DNA of 64,000 nucleotides from DASRFA01 sp035651755 (GTDB lineage Bacteria > Desulfobacterota > Binatia > UBA12015). Below, piece by piece: positions 16,887-26,018 of this stretch (position 1 is its first letter; each line of letters opens with the position of its first letter). The DNA is taken from positions 310,001-374,000 of the forward strand of contig DASRFA010000060.1 in the NCBI GenBank assembly GCA_035651755.1, in the 5' to 3' direction. The position numbers were made by a program, and so were the translations under genes. Under the pieces are notes generated by a model. The model saw only the letters and a program-made list of their open reading frames with translations, had not been told where the DNA came from and did not search any database.

Positions 16887-19800
16887 TTGGAGATCCTCGC
16901 TCTCGCAGCGATCGTCCTCGCCGCCATCGCGCTGTCGCGCACGGGCCGGCGGAGCGACCTCGCCGCGCGCGTCGAGCGTCTGGAGGAGGAGCTCGAGCGC
17001 CTGCGGACCGCGACGCCCGTGCCCGGTGCAGCGCCGCAGGCGCACGCCGGCGTGTCCGCCGAGGCGGCGGCGAGCGATCGGGTCGACGTGGCGCCGGCAC
17101 CCGGCGCGGCGGAACCGGCCGCCGCGCGAGACGCCGTGCCGCCCGCGCCGTCGCCGTTCCCCGCATTCGCGCGCGAAGCGGAGCCTTCGACGACGGGCAG
17201 CGAGCGGCTCGGCGACGAATCCGAGCGCGCCGCCCTCGACGTCGAGCGAGAAGGCGCCGTCGCACCGCCGGGCGCCGGCGAGCCGCCCGGCCGCGGCGGC
17301 CTCGGCAACGTCGACTGGGAGCGCTGGCTCGGCGTGCGCGGCGCGGCGGTGCTCGGCGGAGCGGTGCTCGCGCTCGCCGGCCTGTTCTTCTTCCGCTACT
17401 CGATCGAGCACGGGCTCATCCCGCCGTGGCTCCGCGTCGTCGTCGGGACGCTCGCGGGCGTCGCCGCGATCGCCGGGGCAGAGTGGAGCCTCCGCACGCG
17501 CTACGCGAGCACCGCGAACGGCCTGGCGGGCGGCGGCATCGTGCTCCTCTACGCCGCCTTCTGGGCCGCCGGAGTCCTCTACGAGCTCGTTCCGGCGGGC
17601 GTGCTCTTCGTCCTGCTGGTCGCGGTTACGATCGCGGGCTGCGCGCTCGCCCTCCGCCACGACTCGCTCGCGATCGCCGGCATCGGGCTCGTCGGCGGCT
17701 TCCTGACGCCGCTCTTCGCGTCGACCGGCACGGATCGGCCGATCGGGCTCTTCGCGTACATCCTGGTCCTCGACGCCGCGCTGCTCGCGATCGCGCGCCG
17801 GAAGCGCTGGCCGGCGCTCGCCGCGCTGTCGCTCGCGGGCACCGCGCTCTACCAGGCGCTCTGGATCGGCGGGCGCATGGGACCCGATCGCGCGGCGCTC
17901 GGGATCGCGATCCTCGCGGTCTTCGCCCTCCTCTTCGCGGTCGCCTCGCCGCCCGCGGCGGGCGAGAGCCGCATCGGGCGATCGGCGCAGGTGAGCGGTA
18001 TGCTCCTGCCGTTCGCGTTCGCGCTGTACTTCGCCGCGAGCGCGGACCTCGCCGTCGGCCTGCTGCCGCTCGGCGTCCTGCTCGCGATCCTCGGCGTCGC
18101 GGCCGGCTGGATCGCGCGTCGCCGCGGGCCGGCGACCATCGCGCTCGCCGCCGCGACCGCGACGGTCGGCGTCGTCGTCGTGTGGGTCGCGCAGCACCCC
18201 GAGCTCGTCGCGCGCCCGTGGCTCGCGGCGTTCGTGTTCTGCGTCCTCGCGCTCGCGCACCACGTCGCGCTCGAGATGCCGCGCGCGGCGCCACTGGTTG
18301 CGTCGGACGGCGAACGCCGGTCGAGGCTCGGCGTCTCCGGCGATCCGATCGCGAACGCGGGCGCGCTCGTCGCAGGCGGGCTCCTCCTCGTGCTGGTCGC
18401 GGTCGCCACGCTGAAGCCGATCGCGTTCTGGCCGACCCTCGCCGGCTGGCTCGGGCTCGCGGCGGTCCTCGTGCGCCAGGGGACGTTCGAGGGCCGCGGC
18501 GCGGTGCAGGTCGCGGGAGCGGTCGGCGTCGCGCTCGGGCTCGTCGCGTATCGCTCCGCGCACGCGGGCGACGACGTGCCGGACGTCCCGGGCGACGGCG
18601 TCCTCCTCGCCGCGATGCTCGCGATCGCGGTCGCCTGGCAGGGGCTCGCGCTCTTCCAGGCGCGCCTCGCGAGCCGGAGCGCCGCCGAGCACGCGGCCGC
18701 CGCGCTCGCCATCGTGCTCCTCATCGGCCGCGCGATCGATCCGCCGGCGGGACCGCTCGTCGGCTTCGCGTCGACCTTCGCGCTCGGCGCCCTCGTCGTG
18801 CTCGCAGCGACGCGCCTCGGCGGCGGGCCGTGGATGGTCGCCGGCGTGCTCGCGACCGCGCTCGCGCAGCTCGCGTGGACGATGGCGTTCCATCCGAGCG
18901 CGAGCTTCCTCGCGCTCGCCCTCGCGGTCGTCTCCGCGGTCGCGTTCGGAGCGTGGCCGCTCGCCGGCGCCGACCGCCTGCGGGACGACCGCTGGTCCTG
19001 GCGCGCAGCCGCGCTCGCCGGCCCGGCGTGGCTTCCGGCCGCGGTCGTCCTCTTCGAGGACCGCTTCGGCGACCGCGCGAAGGGGCTCGTGCCGATCGCG
19101 CTCGGCGCGGCGACGCTCGCGATCGCGGCGCGCGCCCGCGACCTCTGGCTTTCCGACGACGAGCGGCGGACGAGCGCACTCGCGTGGCTCTGCGGCGCCG
19201 CGCTCGGCCTCGCGACGGTCGCGATCCCGCTCCAGCTCGAGCGCCACTGGATCACGGTCGGGTGGGCGCTCGAGGCGGCCGCGCTGGTGCGCCTCTGGAC
19301 GCGCCTCGACCACCCGGGCCTCAAGTACACCGCGCTGGCGCTGTTCGCGGTCGTCACGGTGCGCCTCGTCGGCGACGCCGACGTGCTCGGCGCGCACGCG
19401 CGCGCGGCCTGGCCGATCGTCAACTGGATCGCGTACACCTACCTCGTTCCGGCGGCCGCGCTGGTCGCGGCGGCGCGCTGGCTCCGGCCGCTCGAGGTCT
19501 CTCGCCTGCGCGAGTGGGAGCGCCCGCTCTACCTCCGCCCCGAGCCCCTCGCCGCGACCGGCGCCGGCCTCGCCGCGCTCGTCGTCGTGTTCGTGTGGAT
19601 CAACCTCACGATCGCCGACGCGTTCGCGACCGGCTCGGACGTGGCCGTGGTCTTCGATCGGACGCCGGCGCAGAACCTCGCACTCTCGATCGCGTGGGCG
19701 GCGTACGCGATCGCGCTCCTCGCGCTCGGCGTCCGGCTCGCGAGCAGCGGGCTCCGCTGGGCGAGCCTCGCGCTCCTCATGGCGACGATCGCGAAGATCT

Positions 19801-19940
19801 TCCTCTACGACGTCGGCGAGCTGCGCGACCTCTACCGCGTCGCCGCGCTGCTCGGCCTCGCGCTGTCGCTGATCGCGGTTTCGCTCGTGTACCAGCGGTT
19901 CGTCTTCCGCCGTACCGCGATGGAAGGAGACGGTCCTTGA
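16887..19940 (+). CDS. DUF2339 family giant membrane protein
   Basis: 1017 residues. An N-terminal membrane anchor (2-17) leads into a short coiled coil (LEEELERLR, ~30-40) and an Ala/Pro-rich linker to ~140. The remaining ~870 residues are more than twenty closely spaced hydrophobic segments, many beginning with LAG, LGV or ARR turns; this layout is characteristic of DUF2339. The function of the family is unknown. TTG start with GAAGGAG six bases upstream. Its stop overlaps the TTG of the following DUF3999 gene (TTGA), and the two families are commonly neighbours, so they probably form one envelope complex. Confidence 0.88.
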   Translation: MEILALAAIVLAAIALSRTGRRSDLAARVERLEEELERLRTATPVPGAAPQAHAGVSAEAAASDRVDVAPAPGAAEPAAARDAVPPAPSPFPAFAREAEPSTTGSERLGDESERAALDVEREGAVAPPGAGEPPGRGGLGNVDWERWLGVRGAAVLGGAVLALAGLFFFRYSIEHGLIPPWLRVVVGTLAGVAAIAGAEWSLRTRYASTANGLAGGGIVLLYAAFWAAGVLYELVPAGVLFVLLVAVTIAGCALALRHDSLAIAGIGLVGGFLTPLFASTGTDRPIGLFAYILVLDAALLAIARRKRWPALAALSLAGTALYQALWIGGRMGPDRAALGIAILAVFALLFAVASPPAAGESRIGRSAQVSGMLLPFAFALYFAASADLAVGLLPLGVLLAILGVAAGWIARRRGPATIALAAATATVGVVVVWVAQHPELVARPWLAAFVFCVLALAHHVALEMPRAAPLVASDGERRSRLGVSGDPIANAGALVAGGLLLVLVAVATLKPIAFWPTLAGWLGLAAVLVRQGTFEGRGAVQVAGAVGVALGLVAYRSAHAGDDVPDVPGDGVLLAAMLAIAVAWQGLALFQARLASRSAAEHAAAALAIVLLIGRAIDPPAGPLVGFASTFALGALVVLAATRLGGGPWMVAGVLATALAQLAWTMAFHPSASFLALALAVVSAVAFGAWPLAGADRLRDDRWSWRAAALAGPAWLPAAVVLFEDRFGDRAKGLVPIALGAATLAIAARARDLWLSDDERRTSALAWLCGAALGLATVAIPLQLERHWITVGWALEAAALVRLWTRLDHPGLKYTALALFAVVTVRLVGDADVLGAHARAAWPIVNWIAYTYLVPAAALVAAARWLRPLEVSRLREWERPLYLRPEPLAATGAGLAALVVVFVWINLTIADAFATGSDVAVVFDRTPAQNLALSIAWAAYAIALLALGVRLASSGLRWASLALLMATIAKIFLYDVGELRDLYRVAALLGLALSLIAVSLVYQRFVFRRTAMEGDGP

Positions 19941-22021
19941 CCGCGCGCCCGGCACGAGTCGTCGCCACCGCGCTCGCGCTCGCGGCGGCGGCTTGCGTGG
20001 CGTTGCCGGCGCGCGTCGGCGCGCAGCAGCTCGCGGCGCTCTTCCCGAGGGAGGCGGACGTCACCACGACCGCGCCCGGGCTCGCGCGGCTCCCGCTCCC
20101 GCCCGACGTTCTGGAGGCGTGCTCGCCCGACCTCGCCGACCTCCGGCTCTTCGACCGCGCGGGCGCGGAGGTCCCGTTCCTGGTCGACCCGGGCGCACCG
20201 ATCGGCGGCGAGAGGCGCGAGACGCGGAGCGTTCCGGCGCGCGTCGTCGACGTCGCGCGCGACGAGACGGTGCGCGAGGGCCTCCCGGCCGCGACGCGCG
20301 AGACCTATCGCCTCGCGCTCCCGGAGCGCGGCCCGCCCGGCGGAGCGTGGCGGCTCGTCGTCGACGCGAGCCGCGCTCGCTACGTCCGGAGCGTCGAGGT
20401 TCGAGGCATCCGCCCGGCGGGCGACGACGTGGTGCTGGTCCCGCGCGCCAGCATCGTCCGGCTCGGGCAGGCGCTCGTCGACCGCAGCGAGATCCCGCTT
20501 CCCCCGTTCGACGGCCGCGAGCTCGTGGTCGTGATCGAGGGCGAGGACGGTTCGTTCCTCGAGCCGACGTTCCGCTTCGAGAGCGAGCGCGCGCTCGCCT
20601 CCGACGCCGCCGTCGCGCTCCCGCTCGCGATCCGCGACCGCCGGCAAGCGGCGGGGCGGTCGGTCTTCGAGCTCGAGCGGCCGCCCGGCCTGGTGACGAC
20701 GCGGCTCCGCGTCGCGAGCGCGACGCCGGCCCTCGATCGCGCGGTCACGGTGTGGGACGTCGCGGCGTCCGGCGAGGCGACCCGGATCGGCGAAGCGCGC
20801 ATCGTCCGCACCCCGGCGGTCGGCGACGTGCCCGCGATCGACCACCTGGACGTCGATCTCGCGCGGGCGCGCGGCGAGCGGCTTCGGGTCGAGATCGCGG
20901 ACGGCGACAGCCCGCCGCTCGCCGACGTGTCGTTCCGCGCGAGCTTCACGCAGCCGGCGATCGTGTTCGCGCTCCCGGCCGCACCCGACGGCGACCCCGC
21001 CGGCGTGCTCCGCTTCGGCGGCGATCGCGCCTGGCGGCCGCGCTACGACGTCGCGGACCTGTTCCGCGACGCGCTCGCCGCGACCGGCCGCGGCGACCTC
21101 GCGGACGCGACCGCGCTGCCGCGCGCGATCCTCGGTCCGATCCGCGCGAATCCGCTCTTCGACGCGCGCCCCGCGCTCGCGCGCGCGATGCAGCCCGGGC
21201 CGGCGATCGACCGCGACGGGTGGCAATGGCATCGCCCGGTCTCGGCACCGGAGTCGGCGGAGGGCCTGGTCCGGATCCGGCTCTCCGCCGACGACCTCGC
21301 GCACGCGCGTGCGGACCTCGCGGACCTGCGCGTGATCGACGGAGGCGGACGCCAGTGGCCGTACCTGGTCGGGCCGGCGGGCGTGCGCGAGCGCGTCGAC
21401 CTTCGGGCTGCCGGGCCGAAGACGGAGGACGGCGTCTCGGTGTGGACGATCGCGCTACCGTCGGGGCCGCTGACCCTCGATCGCCTGAGCGTCGTGCCGG
21501 CCCGGTCGGTCCTGCACCGCCCGTTCCGGCTCGTCGGCCGCGACGAGAGCGGCGGCGAGCGCGAGATCGCGCGCGGCGTCCTCGCTCAGGACCTCCGGCG
21601 TCCCGAGCCGGTGGAGATCGCGTTCGAGCCGACCCGCGTCGAGTCCCTCGAGCTCGGGATCGAGGACGGCGACGACGCGCCGACCGAGATCGAGCGCGCC
21701 GAAACGTCGCTCGCCGCGCGCGACGTCCTGCTCGTGGCGCCGGCGGGGTCGTACACGCTCCTCGCGGGCAACCCGGACGCGAGCGCTCCGCAGTACGACG
21801 TGGCGCGGGCGCGCGAGGTCGTCCTCGGGCTCCGGAGCGCGCCCGCGGTCGCCGGCGACGGCGCCGAGAACCCGCGCTGGACCGGAACGCCGGGCGGAGC
21901 GGCGCGGATGCGCGCGCGCCTCCAGCAGTCGGCGGTCTGGGCCGTGATCGTGGTCGCGGTCCTGGTCCTCGCGGCCGTGACGCTCCGGATGGCGCGCGGC
22001 GAGTCGGCGCGCCGGAGCTGA
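19937..22021 (+). CDS. DUF3999 family exported, membrane-anchored protein
   Basis: 694 residues. A Sec-type signal (VVATALALAAAACVALPARVGA, cleavage near residue 30; sequence split here only for description) is followed by a large beta-rich periplasmic region containing two similar modules, each with ADLADLRLFD / ADLADLRVID and a downstream PxLVDPG / PYLVGPAG turn. A single C-terminal transmembrane helix lies near 668-686 with basic residues after it. This is the DUF3999 arrangement. The duplicated ADLRV motif suggests carbohydrate- or envelope-binding beta sandwiches, which is inference. TTG start coupled to the DUF2339 gene. Confidence 0.85.
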   Translation: MTARPARVVATALALAAAACVALPARVGAQQLAALFPREADVTTTAPGLARLPLPPDVLEACSPDLADLRLFDRAGAEVPFLVDPGAPIGGERRETRSVPARVVDVARDETVREGLPAATRETYRLALPERGPPGGAWRLVVDASRARYVRSVEVRGIRPAGDDVVLVPRASIVRLGQALVDRSEIPLPPFDGRELVVVIEGEDGSFLEPTFRFESERALASDAAVALPLAIRDRRQAAGRSVFELERPPGLVTTRLRVASATPALDRAVTVWDVAASGEATRIGEARIVRTPAVGDVPAIDHLDVDLARARGERLRVEIADGDSPPLADVSFRASFTQPAIVFALPAAPDGDPAGVLRFGGDRAWRPRYDVADLFRDALAATGRGDLADATALPRAILGPIRANPLFDARPALARAMQPGPAIDRDGWQWHRPVSAPESAEGLVRIRLSADDLAHARADLADLRVIDGGGRQWPYLVGPAGVRERVDLRAAGPKTEDGVSVWTIALPSGPLTLDRLSVVPARSVLHRPFRLVGRDESGGEREIARGVLAQDLRRPEPVEIAFEPTRVESLELGIEDGDDAPTEIERAETSLAARDVLLVAPAGSYTLLAGNPDASAPQYDVARAREVVLGLRSAPAVAGDGAENPRWTGTPGGAARMRARLQQSAVWAVIVVAVLVLAAVTLRMARGESARRS

Positions 22022-22107
22022 CGCGCGACATCCGGAGCTCGCGCGGCCGGTCCGCCCGGGTTTCCACGGCGCTCGCGACGTGAGCGCGGCCGCTCTACCG
22101 TCGGTGG

Positions 22108-22587
22108 GTGGCGTCGAGACGCAGATCGGCGGAGCTCGCGGTCGGCGTGATCTCCGACACGCACGGCCTGCTGCGCGAGTCGGCGATCGCGGCGTTGCGC
22201 GGCGTACGGCACATCCTGCACGCCGGTGATGTGGGCTCGGCGGACGTCCTGGCGGGCCTCGCGGCGATCGCGCCCGTGACGGCCGTCCGCGGCAACAACG
22301 ACCACGGCGCGTGGGCGGACGTGCTGCCCGGGACCGCGCGCATCGAGCTTGGGCGCGTGCGCATCGTGGTCGTGCACGACCGGAACGAGCTCGGAGGCGC
22401 GGCTGCCGAGGCAGCCGACGTCGTCGTCTCCGGGCACTCGCACCGGCCGTTCGTGCAGGAGGTGGACGGTCGGATCTACCTCAACCCCGGCAGCGCCGGG
22501 CCGCGGCGCTTCCGCCTTCCGGTCGCGCTCGCGCGCCTCAGCGTGAGCCGAGGTCGCGCCCGCGCGGAGATCGTCGTGCTCGAATGA
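22108..22587 (+). CDS. YfcE/MJ0936-type metallophosphoesterase
   Basis: 159-residue single-domain calcineurin-like phosphoesterase. All metal motifs are present: Asp17-x-His19 (SDTHG), Asp41 (GDVG), Asn64 (GNND), His90 (VVHD) and GHSH (109-112). Related enzymes hydrolyse phosphodiesters such as bis-pNPP in vitro; the physiological substrate is unknown. GTG start at 22108. It lies 86 bases after the DUF3999 gene on the same strand and is convergent with the crotonase gene, with a hairpin between them. Confidence 0.88.
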   Translation: MASRRRSAELAVGVISDTHGLLRESAIAALRGVRHILHAGDVGSADVLAGLAAIAPVTAVRGNNDHGAWADVLPGTARIELGRVRIVVVHDRNELGGAAAEAADVVVSGHSHRPFVQEVDGRIYLNPGSAGPRRFRLPVALARLSVSRGRARAEIVVLE

Positions 22588-22595
22588 CGGGCTCG

Positions 22596-22613
22596 GCCCC
22601 GCGGCGGCGGGGC
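22596..22613. terminator. GC-rich hairpin between convergent genes
   Basis: GCCCCGC-GGCG-GCGGGGC: a perfect 7-base stem with a 4-base loop, located 9 bases after the phosphoesterase stop and 17 bases after the crotonase stop on the other strand. Position and symmetry suit a bidirectional terminator, but no T-run follows on either side. Confidence 0.4.
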
Positions 22614-22629
22614 AGGGCGCGCGCTGCGG

Positions 22630-23418
22630 TCAGGGCTTCCCGCCGGAGCGCGGTGCGCTCGCGCCGCCGAGCTTCGCGCGCTGGCGCGCGCGCGCGGCGC
22701 GGCTTTCCTCGGTCGTCCACACCGCGGCGGTGCGCTCCGCCTCGTCGTCGGTCTCGCTCCGGACACGCGCCGCGGCCTCCGCGACGAGCGCGGCCTTGGT
22801 GTGCGAGTAGGCCTCGCGCGGAAAGCCGCCCAGGCGAGCCGCGCGCCGCATGACGGTCTCCTCGAGCGTCTCGGCCGGCAGCAGCTCGTCGACGACGCCG
22901 AGGCGCGGGGCCTGGCTCGCCGGGTAGAGCGCGGCCCCGAGCACGAGCTCGGCGGCGCGCGCGTGCGTCAAGCGCAAGCGCACGATCTCGAGCGCGACGC
23001 GCGGGAACGATGCGCCGATCGCGACCTCGTTGAGCCCGATCTTGTAGTCGGCGTCGGCCGCGAGGCGGTAGTCGCACGCGAGGACGAGCACGAGCCCGCC
23101 CGCGATCGCGTGTCCGCGCACCATCGCGACCGTCGGCTTCGGGAGCGTCAGCAGGCGCAGGTGGACGTCGCGGTAGAGGTCGCGGAGCGCGCGCGCGGTG
23201 TCGTCCTCCCGCCGCGGCGCGCGCAGGTCGAAGCCGCCCGAGAAGAACGGCCCAGCGCCGGTCAGCACGACCGCGCGCACGCGATCGTCGGATTCCGAGA
23301 CGGCGATCGCCGCGTCCAGGTCCCTGAGAAGCGCCTCGTCGATCGCGTTCGCGGGCGGCCGGTCGAGGGTGGCGACCAGCACGCCGCCGTCCCGGAGCTC
23401 CGTTCGTACCGTGGGCAT
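22630..23418 (-). CDS. Crotonase-family enoyl-CoA hydratase/isomerase-like protein
   Basis: 262-residue crotonase fold. Oxyanion-hole segments are FFSGGFDL (~57-64) and GHAIAGGLVL (~100-109). One expected acid residue is present in GLNEVAIG (~130), but the region that normally reads P-G-x-G-G-t-x-r-L is FPRVALEIVRLRL, so the second catalytic Glu and glycine loop are altered. It therefore belongs to the superfamily but may be an isomerase or a non-hydratase member. A ~45-residue charged C-terminal tail is present. ATG 23418; divergent from the hydroxylase gene. Confidence 0.82.
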   Translation of the reverse strand: MPTVRTELRDGGVLVATLDRPPANAIDEALLRDLDAAIAVSESDDRVRAVVLTGAGPFFSGGFDLRAPRREDDTARALRDLYRDVHLRLLTLPKPTVAMVRGHAIAGGLVLVLACDYRLAADADYKIGLNEVAIGASFPRVALEIVRLRLTHARAAELVLGAALYPASQAPRLGVVDELLPAETLEETVMRRAARLGGFPREAYSHTKAALVAEAAARVRSETDDEAERTAAVWTTEESRAARARQRAKLGGASAPRSGGKP

Positions 23419-23490
23419 GGGCGACGTCCTACCACGGGAAATCGCGACGGCGGGAGCGGCGTGCTACCGACGACCGAGGGAGCGCAGCCG

Positions 23491-24255
23491 GTGAACGACC
23501 TCCTCGCCATCTATCGCGAGCCGCTCTTCTGGCTCTTTCCGGTCGCGACGATGCTCGTCAGCATGCTGTCGTTCATGGTCTTCGCGGCGCCGCTCACCTG
23601 GCTCGCCGCGCGCGACCCCGAGCGCCTGCGGCGGTACAAGATCCAGACCCGTCGCCCGCGCGCGCAGGAGCTGGTCGGGCCGTCGCTCCGGAGCTGGCTC
23701 GTCAACAACCTGTGGACGCTCGTCGGGGCCGTCGCCGCATGGCCGCTCCTGCGGTTGACGGGCGTGCACGCGGGCCCGCTGCCGGCTCTCTGGGTGATCG
23801 CCCTCCAGCTCGTCTTCTTCGTCTACCTCGACGACTTCCTCTATTACTGGATGCACCGCGCGCTCCACGTGCCGTGGCTCTTCAAGCGCATCCACGGCTG
23901 GCATCACCGCATCCTGACGCCGTGGGCGATCACCGGGCACTACATGCACCCGCTCGAGTATTCGGCGACCGGCTTCCTCGCGCTCGTCGGGCCGATGCTC
24001 GTCGGCGCGCACGTCGCCACGGTGTGGCTGTGGATCGCGTTCCGGCAATGGGAGGCGGCCGAGGGGCACTGCGGCTACGACTTTCCGTGGAGTCCGACGC
24101 ATTTCCTTCCCTCGAACGACGGCGCGATCCACCACGACGTCCACCACGCGCGCGTCCGCGGCAACTACGCGGGCTTCCTCACGTGGACCGATCGCGCGTT
24201 CGGGACGCTGGCGCGCGGCTACGCCGAGGAGCTCGCCGCCCGCCGCGCCGCCTGA
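23491..24255 (+). CDS. Sterol desaturase / fatty acid hydroxylase family membrane protein
   Basis: 254-residue di-iron membrane oxygenase. About four hydrophobic segments and the full histidine set: HRALH (122-126), HGWHH (135-139), a middle His in GHYMH and the C-terminal IHHDVHH near residue 212. These enzymes hydroxylate or desaturate sterol or lipid chains at the membrane using O2. GTG 23491 has GAGGGAG 8 bases upstream; GTG 23461 would add ten residues without a good site. The substrate is unknown. Convergent with the porin gene across a hairpin. Confidence 0.88.
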   Translation: MNDLLAIYREPLFWLFPVATMLVSMLSFMVFAAPLTWLAARDPERLRRYKIQTRRPRAQELVGPSLRSWLVNNLWTLVGAVAAWPLLRLTGVHAGPLPALWVIALQLVFFVYLDDFLYYWMHRALHVPWLFKRIHGWHHRILTPWAITGHYMHPLEYSATGFLALVGPMLVGAHVATVWLWIAFRQWEAAEGHCGYDFPWSPTHFLPSNDGAIHHDVHHARVRGNYAGFLTWTDRAFGTLARGYAEELAARRAA

Positions 24256-24270
24256 GGGAGCGACCGCGCC

Positions 24271-24293
24271 GTTCGCCCGACGGGACGGCGAAC
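24271..24293. terminator. Hairpin between convergent hydroxylase and porin genes
   Basis: GTTCGCC (24271-24277) pairs perfectly with GGCGAAC (24287-24293) across a 9-base loop. It lies 15 bases past the hydroxylase stop and 35 bases past the porin stop. There is no T-tract, so factor-independent termination is doubtful. Confidence 0.35.
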
Positions 24294-24328
24294 CCGACCG
24301 ATCGAAGACGTCGGCCTGACGCGCCTCG

Positions 24329-25756
24329 CTAGAACACGAGCTGCGCCTGCACGCGCCACCGGAAGTCGTGCCGATTGGACGTGTTTCCGGCGGCGTCCCG
24401 GACGCCGTACGAGTCGAGCGGTCCGAAGTCGGTCTGCAGCTTCAGGTTGTGCTCGGAGAAGTAGTAATCGACGGCGCCCAGCATCTCGCTCTGCCTCTGC
24501 GTCACCGTCGTGCCGTTGAAGAGCCGGACCTCCGCCTTCTCGTTCGGGGTGATCTCCGAGTAGCGTGCCGCCAGCTGGACCTTCTTCGGAATGACGAAGT
24601 ACCCGAGCTGGCCGTAGTAGCCGCGGCTGTTGAAGTTGCTCGGCGGCAGCACGAACGGAGCCGGCGGCACCGATCGGAGGAACTGCGTGTTGTTCCACCC
24701 GAGGAAGTACTCGAACGAGAGGTCGAAGCCGATCCACCGCGCTGCGAGATCGGTCTCGAAGTTCTGGATCCCGACCGTCAAGTCGTTCGGGTTCTGAAGC
24801 CTGCTGTACGCGGGCTGGATCATGAGCTGATAGGGGACGCGGTTGATTCCCGTCCCGGTGGACGTGAGGATCGTCTGGGTCGGGTCGTCCGGGTTGGGGC
24901 CGGCCGTGGCGGCGCTCGTGAAGCTGCTCGCGGGCGTGCGCTCGTAGCCGTAGCTCGCGCCGAGCGCGACCAGCGGCGACGGCGTCGGACCGAAGTCGCC
25001 CTCCGAGTAGGGGATCGGTCCGAGCGGGTTCACGACGAACCGGCCGAGGTAGAGGAAGTCGTTGCTCGGATTCGCCGGACCGTTCCGGCCCGTCGTGTTG
25101 AAGACGCCCGCGTAGTACTCGATCAGCGAGTTCATCGGCGTCCCGGACAGCTGGATGCCCTTCGCGCGGTCGAAGCGGAAGTTGAGCGTCGCGAGCGCGC
25201 GCTCGACGAACTCCTGCCTCGCGTCCGACGTCATCTCCTGGCGCGAGTAGTTCGTCTTGTACTGGCCGCCGCGGATCGACAGCCAGTCGTTCTCGACGAC
25301 CGCGTAGCCGAGATACGCGTCGCGCAGCGTGTCGCCGCTCGCCGTCGTCGCGACGTCGATCTCGATCTTGTAGTAGAGGCGCGGCGTGAACGCCGTGCCC
25401 TGCCACCAGAGGCGCGCGCGCGGGACGTCGAAGCTCTGGCTGTCCGTCGTCCCGCGGCTCGGGTTGACGTAGCGGCCGTCGATGTCGGTCAGCGTGTAGC
25501 GGACCTGCAGGTAGCCGCCGACGGCGAGCGAGAAGCGCTTGTCCGGGGTCGCGAAGACGAAGCCGAGCCCCTCCTTGTACGCGACCGTCGGCTTGGTCGT
25601 CGTGGCCTTGGCCTCGGCGCCCTCCTCGGGCGTGATGAGCCCCTTCTCGGTGAGGATCTCGGTCAGGTCCCGCGCCGACGCGGATGAGGCCAGGGCGCAG
25701 ACGAAGACGGCGAGGCAGGCGCTCGTGAGCTGCCATTCGAGGCGGCGTGGCGACAT
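24329..25756 (-). CDS. Outer-membrane porin of the phosphate-selective porin (O/P) family
   Basis: 475 residues. A Sec signal peptide ends in SSASA|RD near residue 29, followed by a short helical/coiled N-terminal segment (LTEILTEKGLITPEEGAEAK) and then alternating amphipathic beta strands with aromatic girdles to a C-terminal strand ending in F, as required for BAM insertion. The segment FSLAVGGYLQVRYT near residue 75 is typical of the O/P porin group. ATG 25756 with GAGAGGA upstream; a longer start at 25813 would bury the signal peptide. Despite the family name, phosphate selectivity cannot be inferred. Confidence 0.88.
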   Translation of the reverse strand: MSPRRLEWQLTSACLAVFVCALASSASARDLTEILTEKGLITPEEGAEAKATTTKPTVAYKEGLGFVFATPDKRFSLAVGGYLQVRYTLTDIDGRYVNPSRGTTDSQSFDVPRARLWWQGTAFTPRLYYKIEIDVATTASGDTLRDAYLGYAVVENDWLSIRGGQYKTNYSRQEMTSDARQEFVERALATLNFRFDRAKGIQLSGTPMNSLIEYYAGVFNTTGRNGPANPSNDFLYLGRFVVNPLGPIPYSEGDFGPTPSPLVALGASYGYERTPASSFTSAATAGPNPDDPTQTILTSTGTGINRVPYQLMIQPAYSRLQNPNDLTVGIQNFETDLAARWIGFDLSFEYFLGWNNTQFLRSVPPAPFVLPPSNFNSRGYYGQLGYFVIPKKVQLAARYSEITPNEKAEVRLFNGTTVTQRQSEMLGAVDYYFSEHNLKLQTDFGPLDSYGVRDAAGNTSNRHDFRWRVQAQLVF

Positions 25757-26018
25757 CGGGTCCTCTCGGGTCGAACGAGGCCGGGCGGTGGCCAGGGGCG
25801 GGCATCGATGCATGGCGTCTGGTCGAGATCAAGGGTCCATGGCGGTCGGAGAGAGCGGTTGGACCTCGCGATCGGCGAGGACCAGCTCGATCGTCCGACC
25901 GTCAAGACGCTGGAAACGCCGCCGGCGCCGCGGCTGCGGGACGAGCTCGGCGCGCTCCCCGGCTACGGATGCGAGAGCTTCGGGCGCGGTCGTCGGAACG
26001 TTGGATGCGGCCGGCTGA

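Noticed and set aside
16797..19955. 1052-codon minus-strand open frame under the DUF2339 gene
   Set aside because: Translation is an Arg/Glu/Asp-rich mirror of a hydrophobic protein, with no domain; the plus strand has a ribosome site and membrane-protein pattern.
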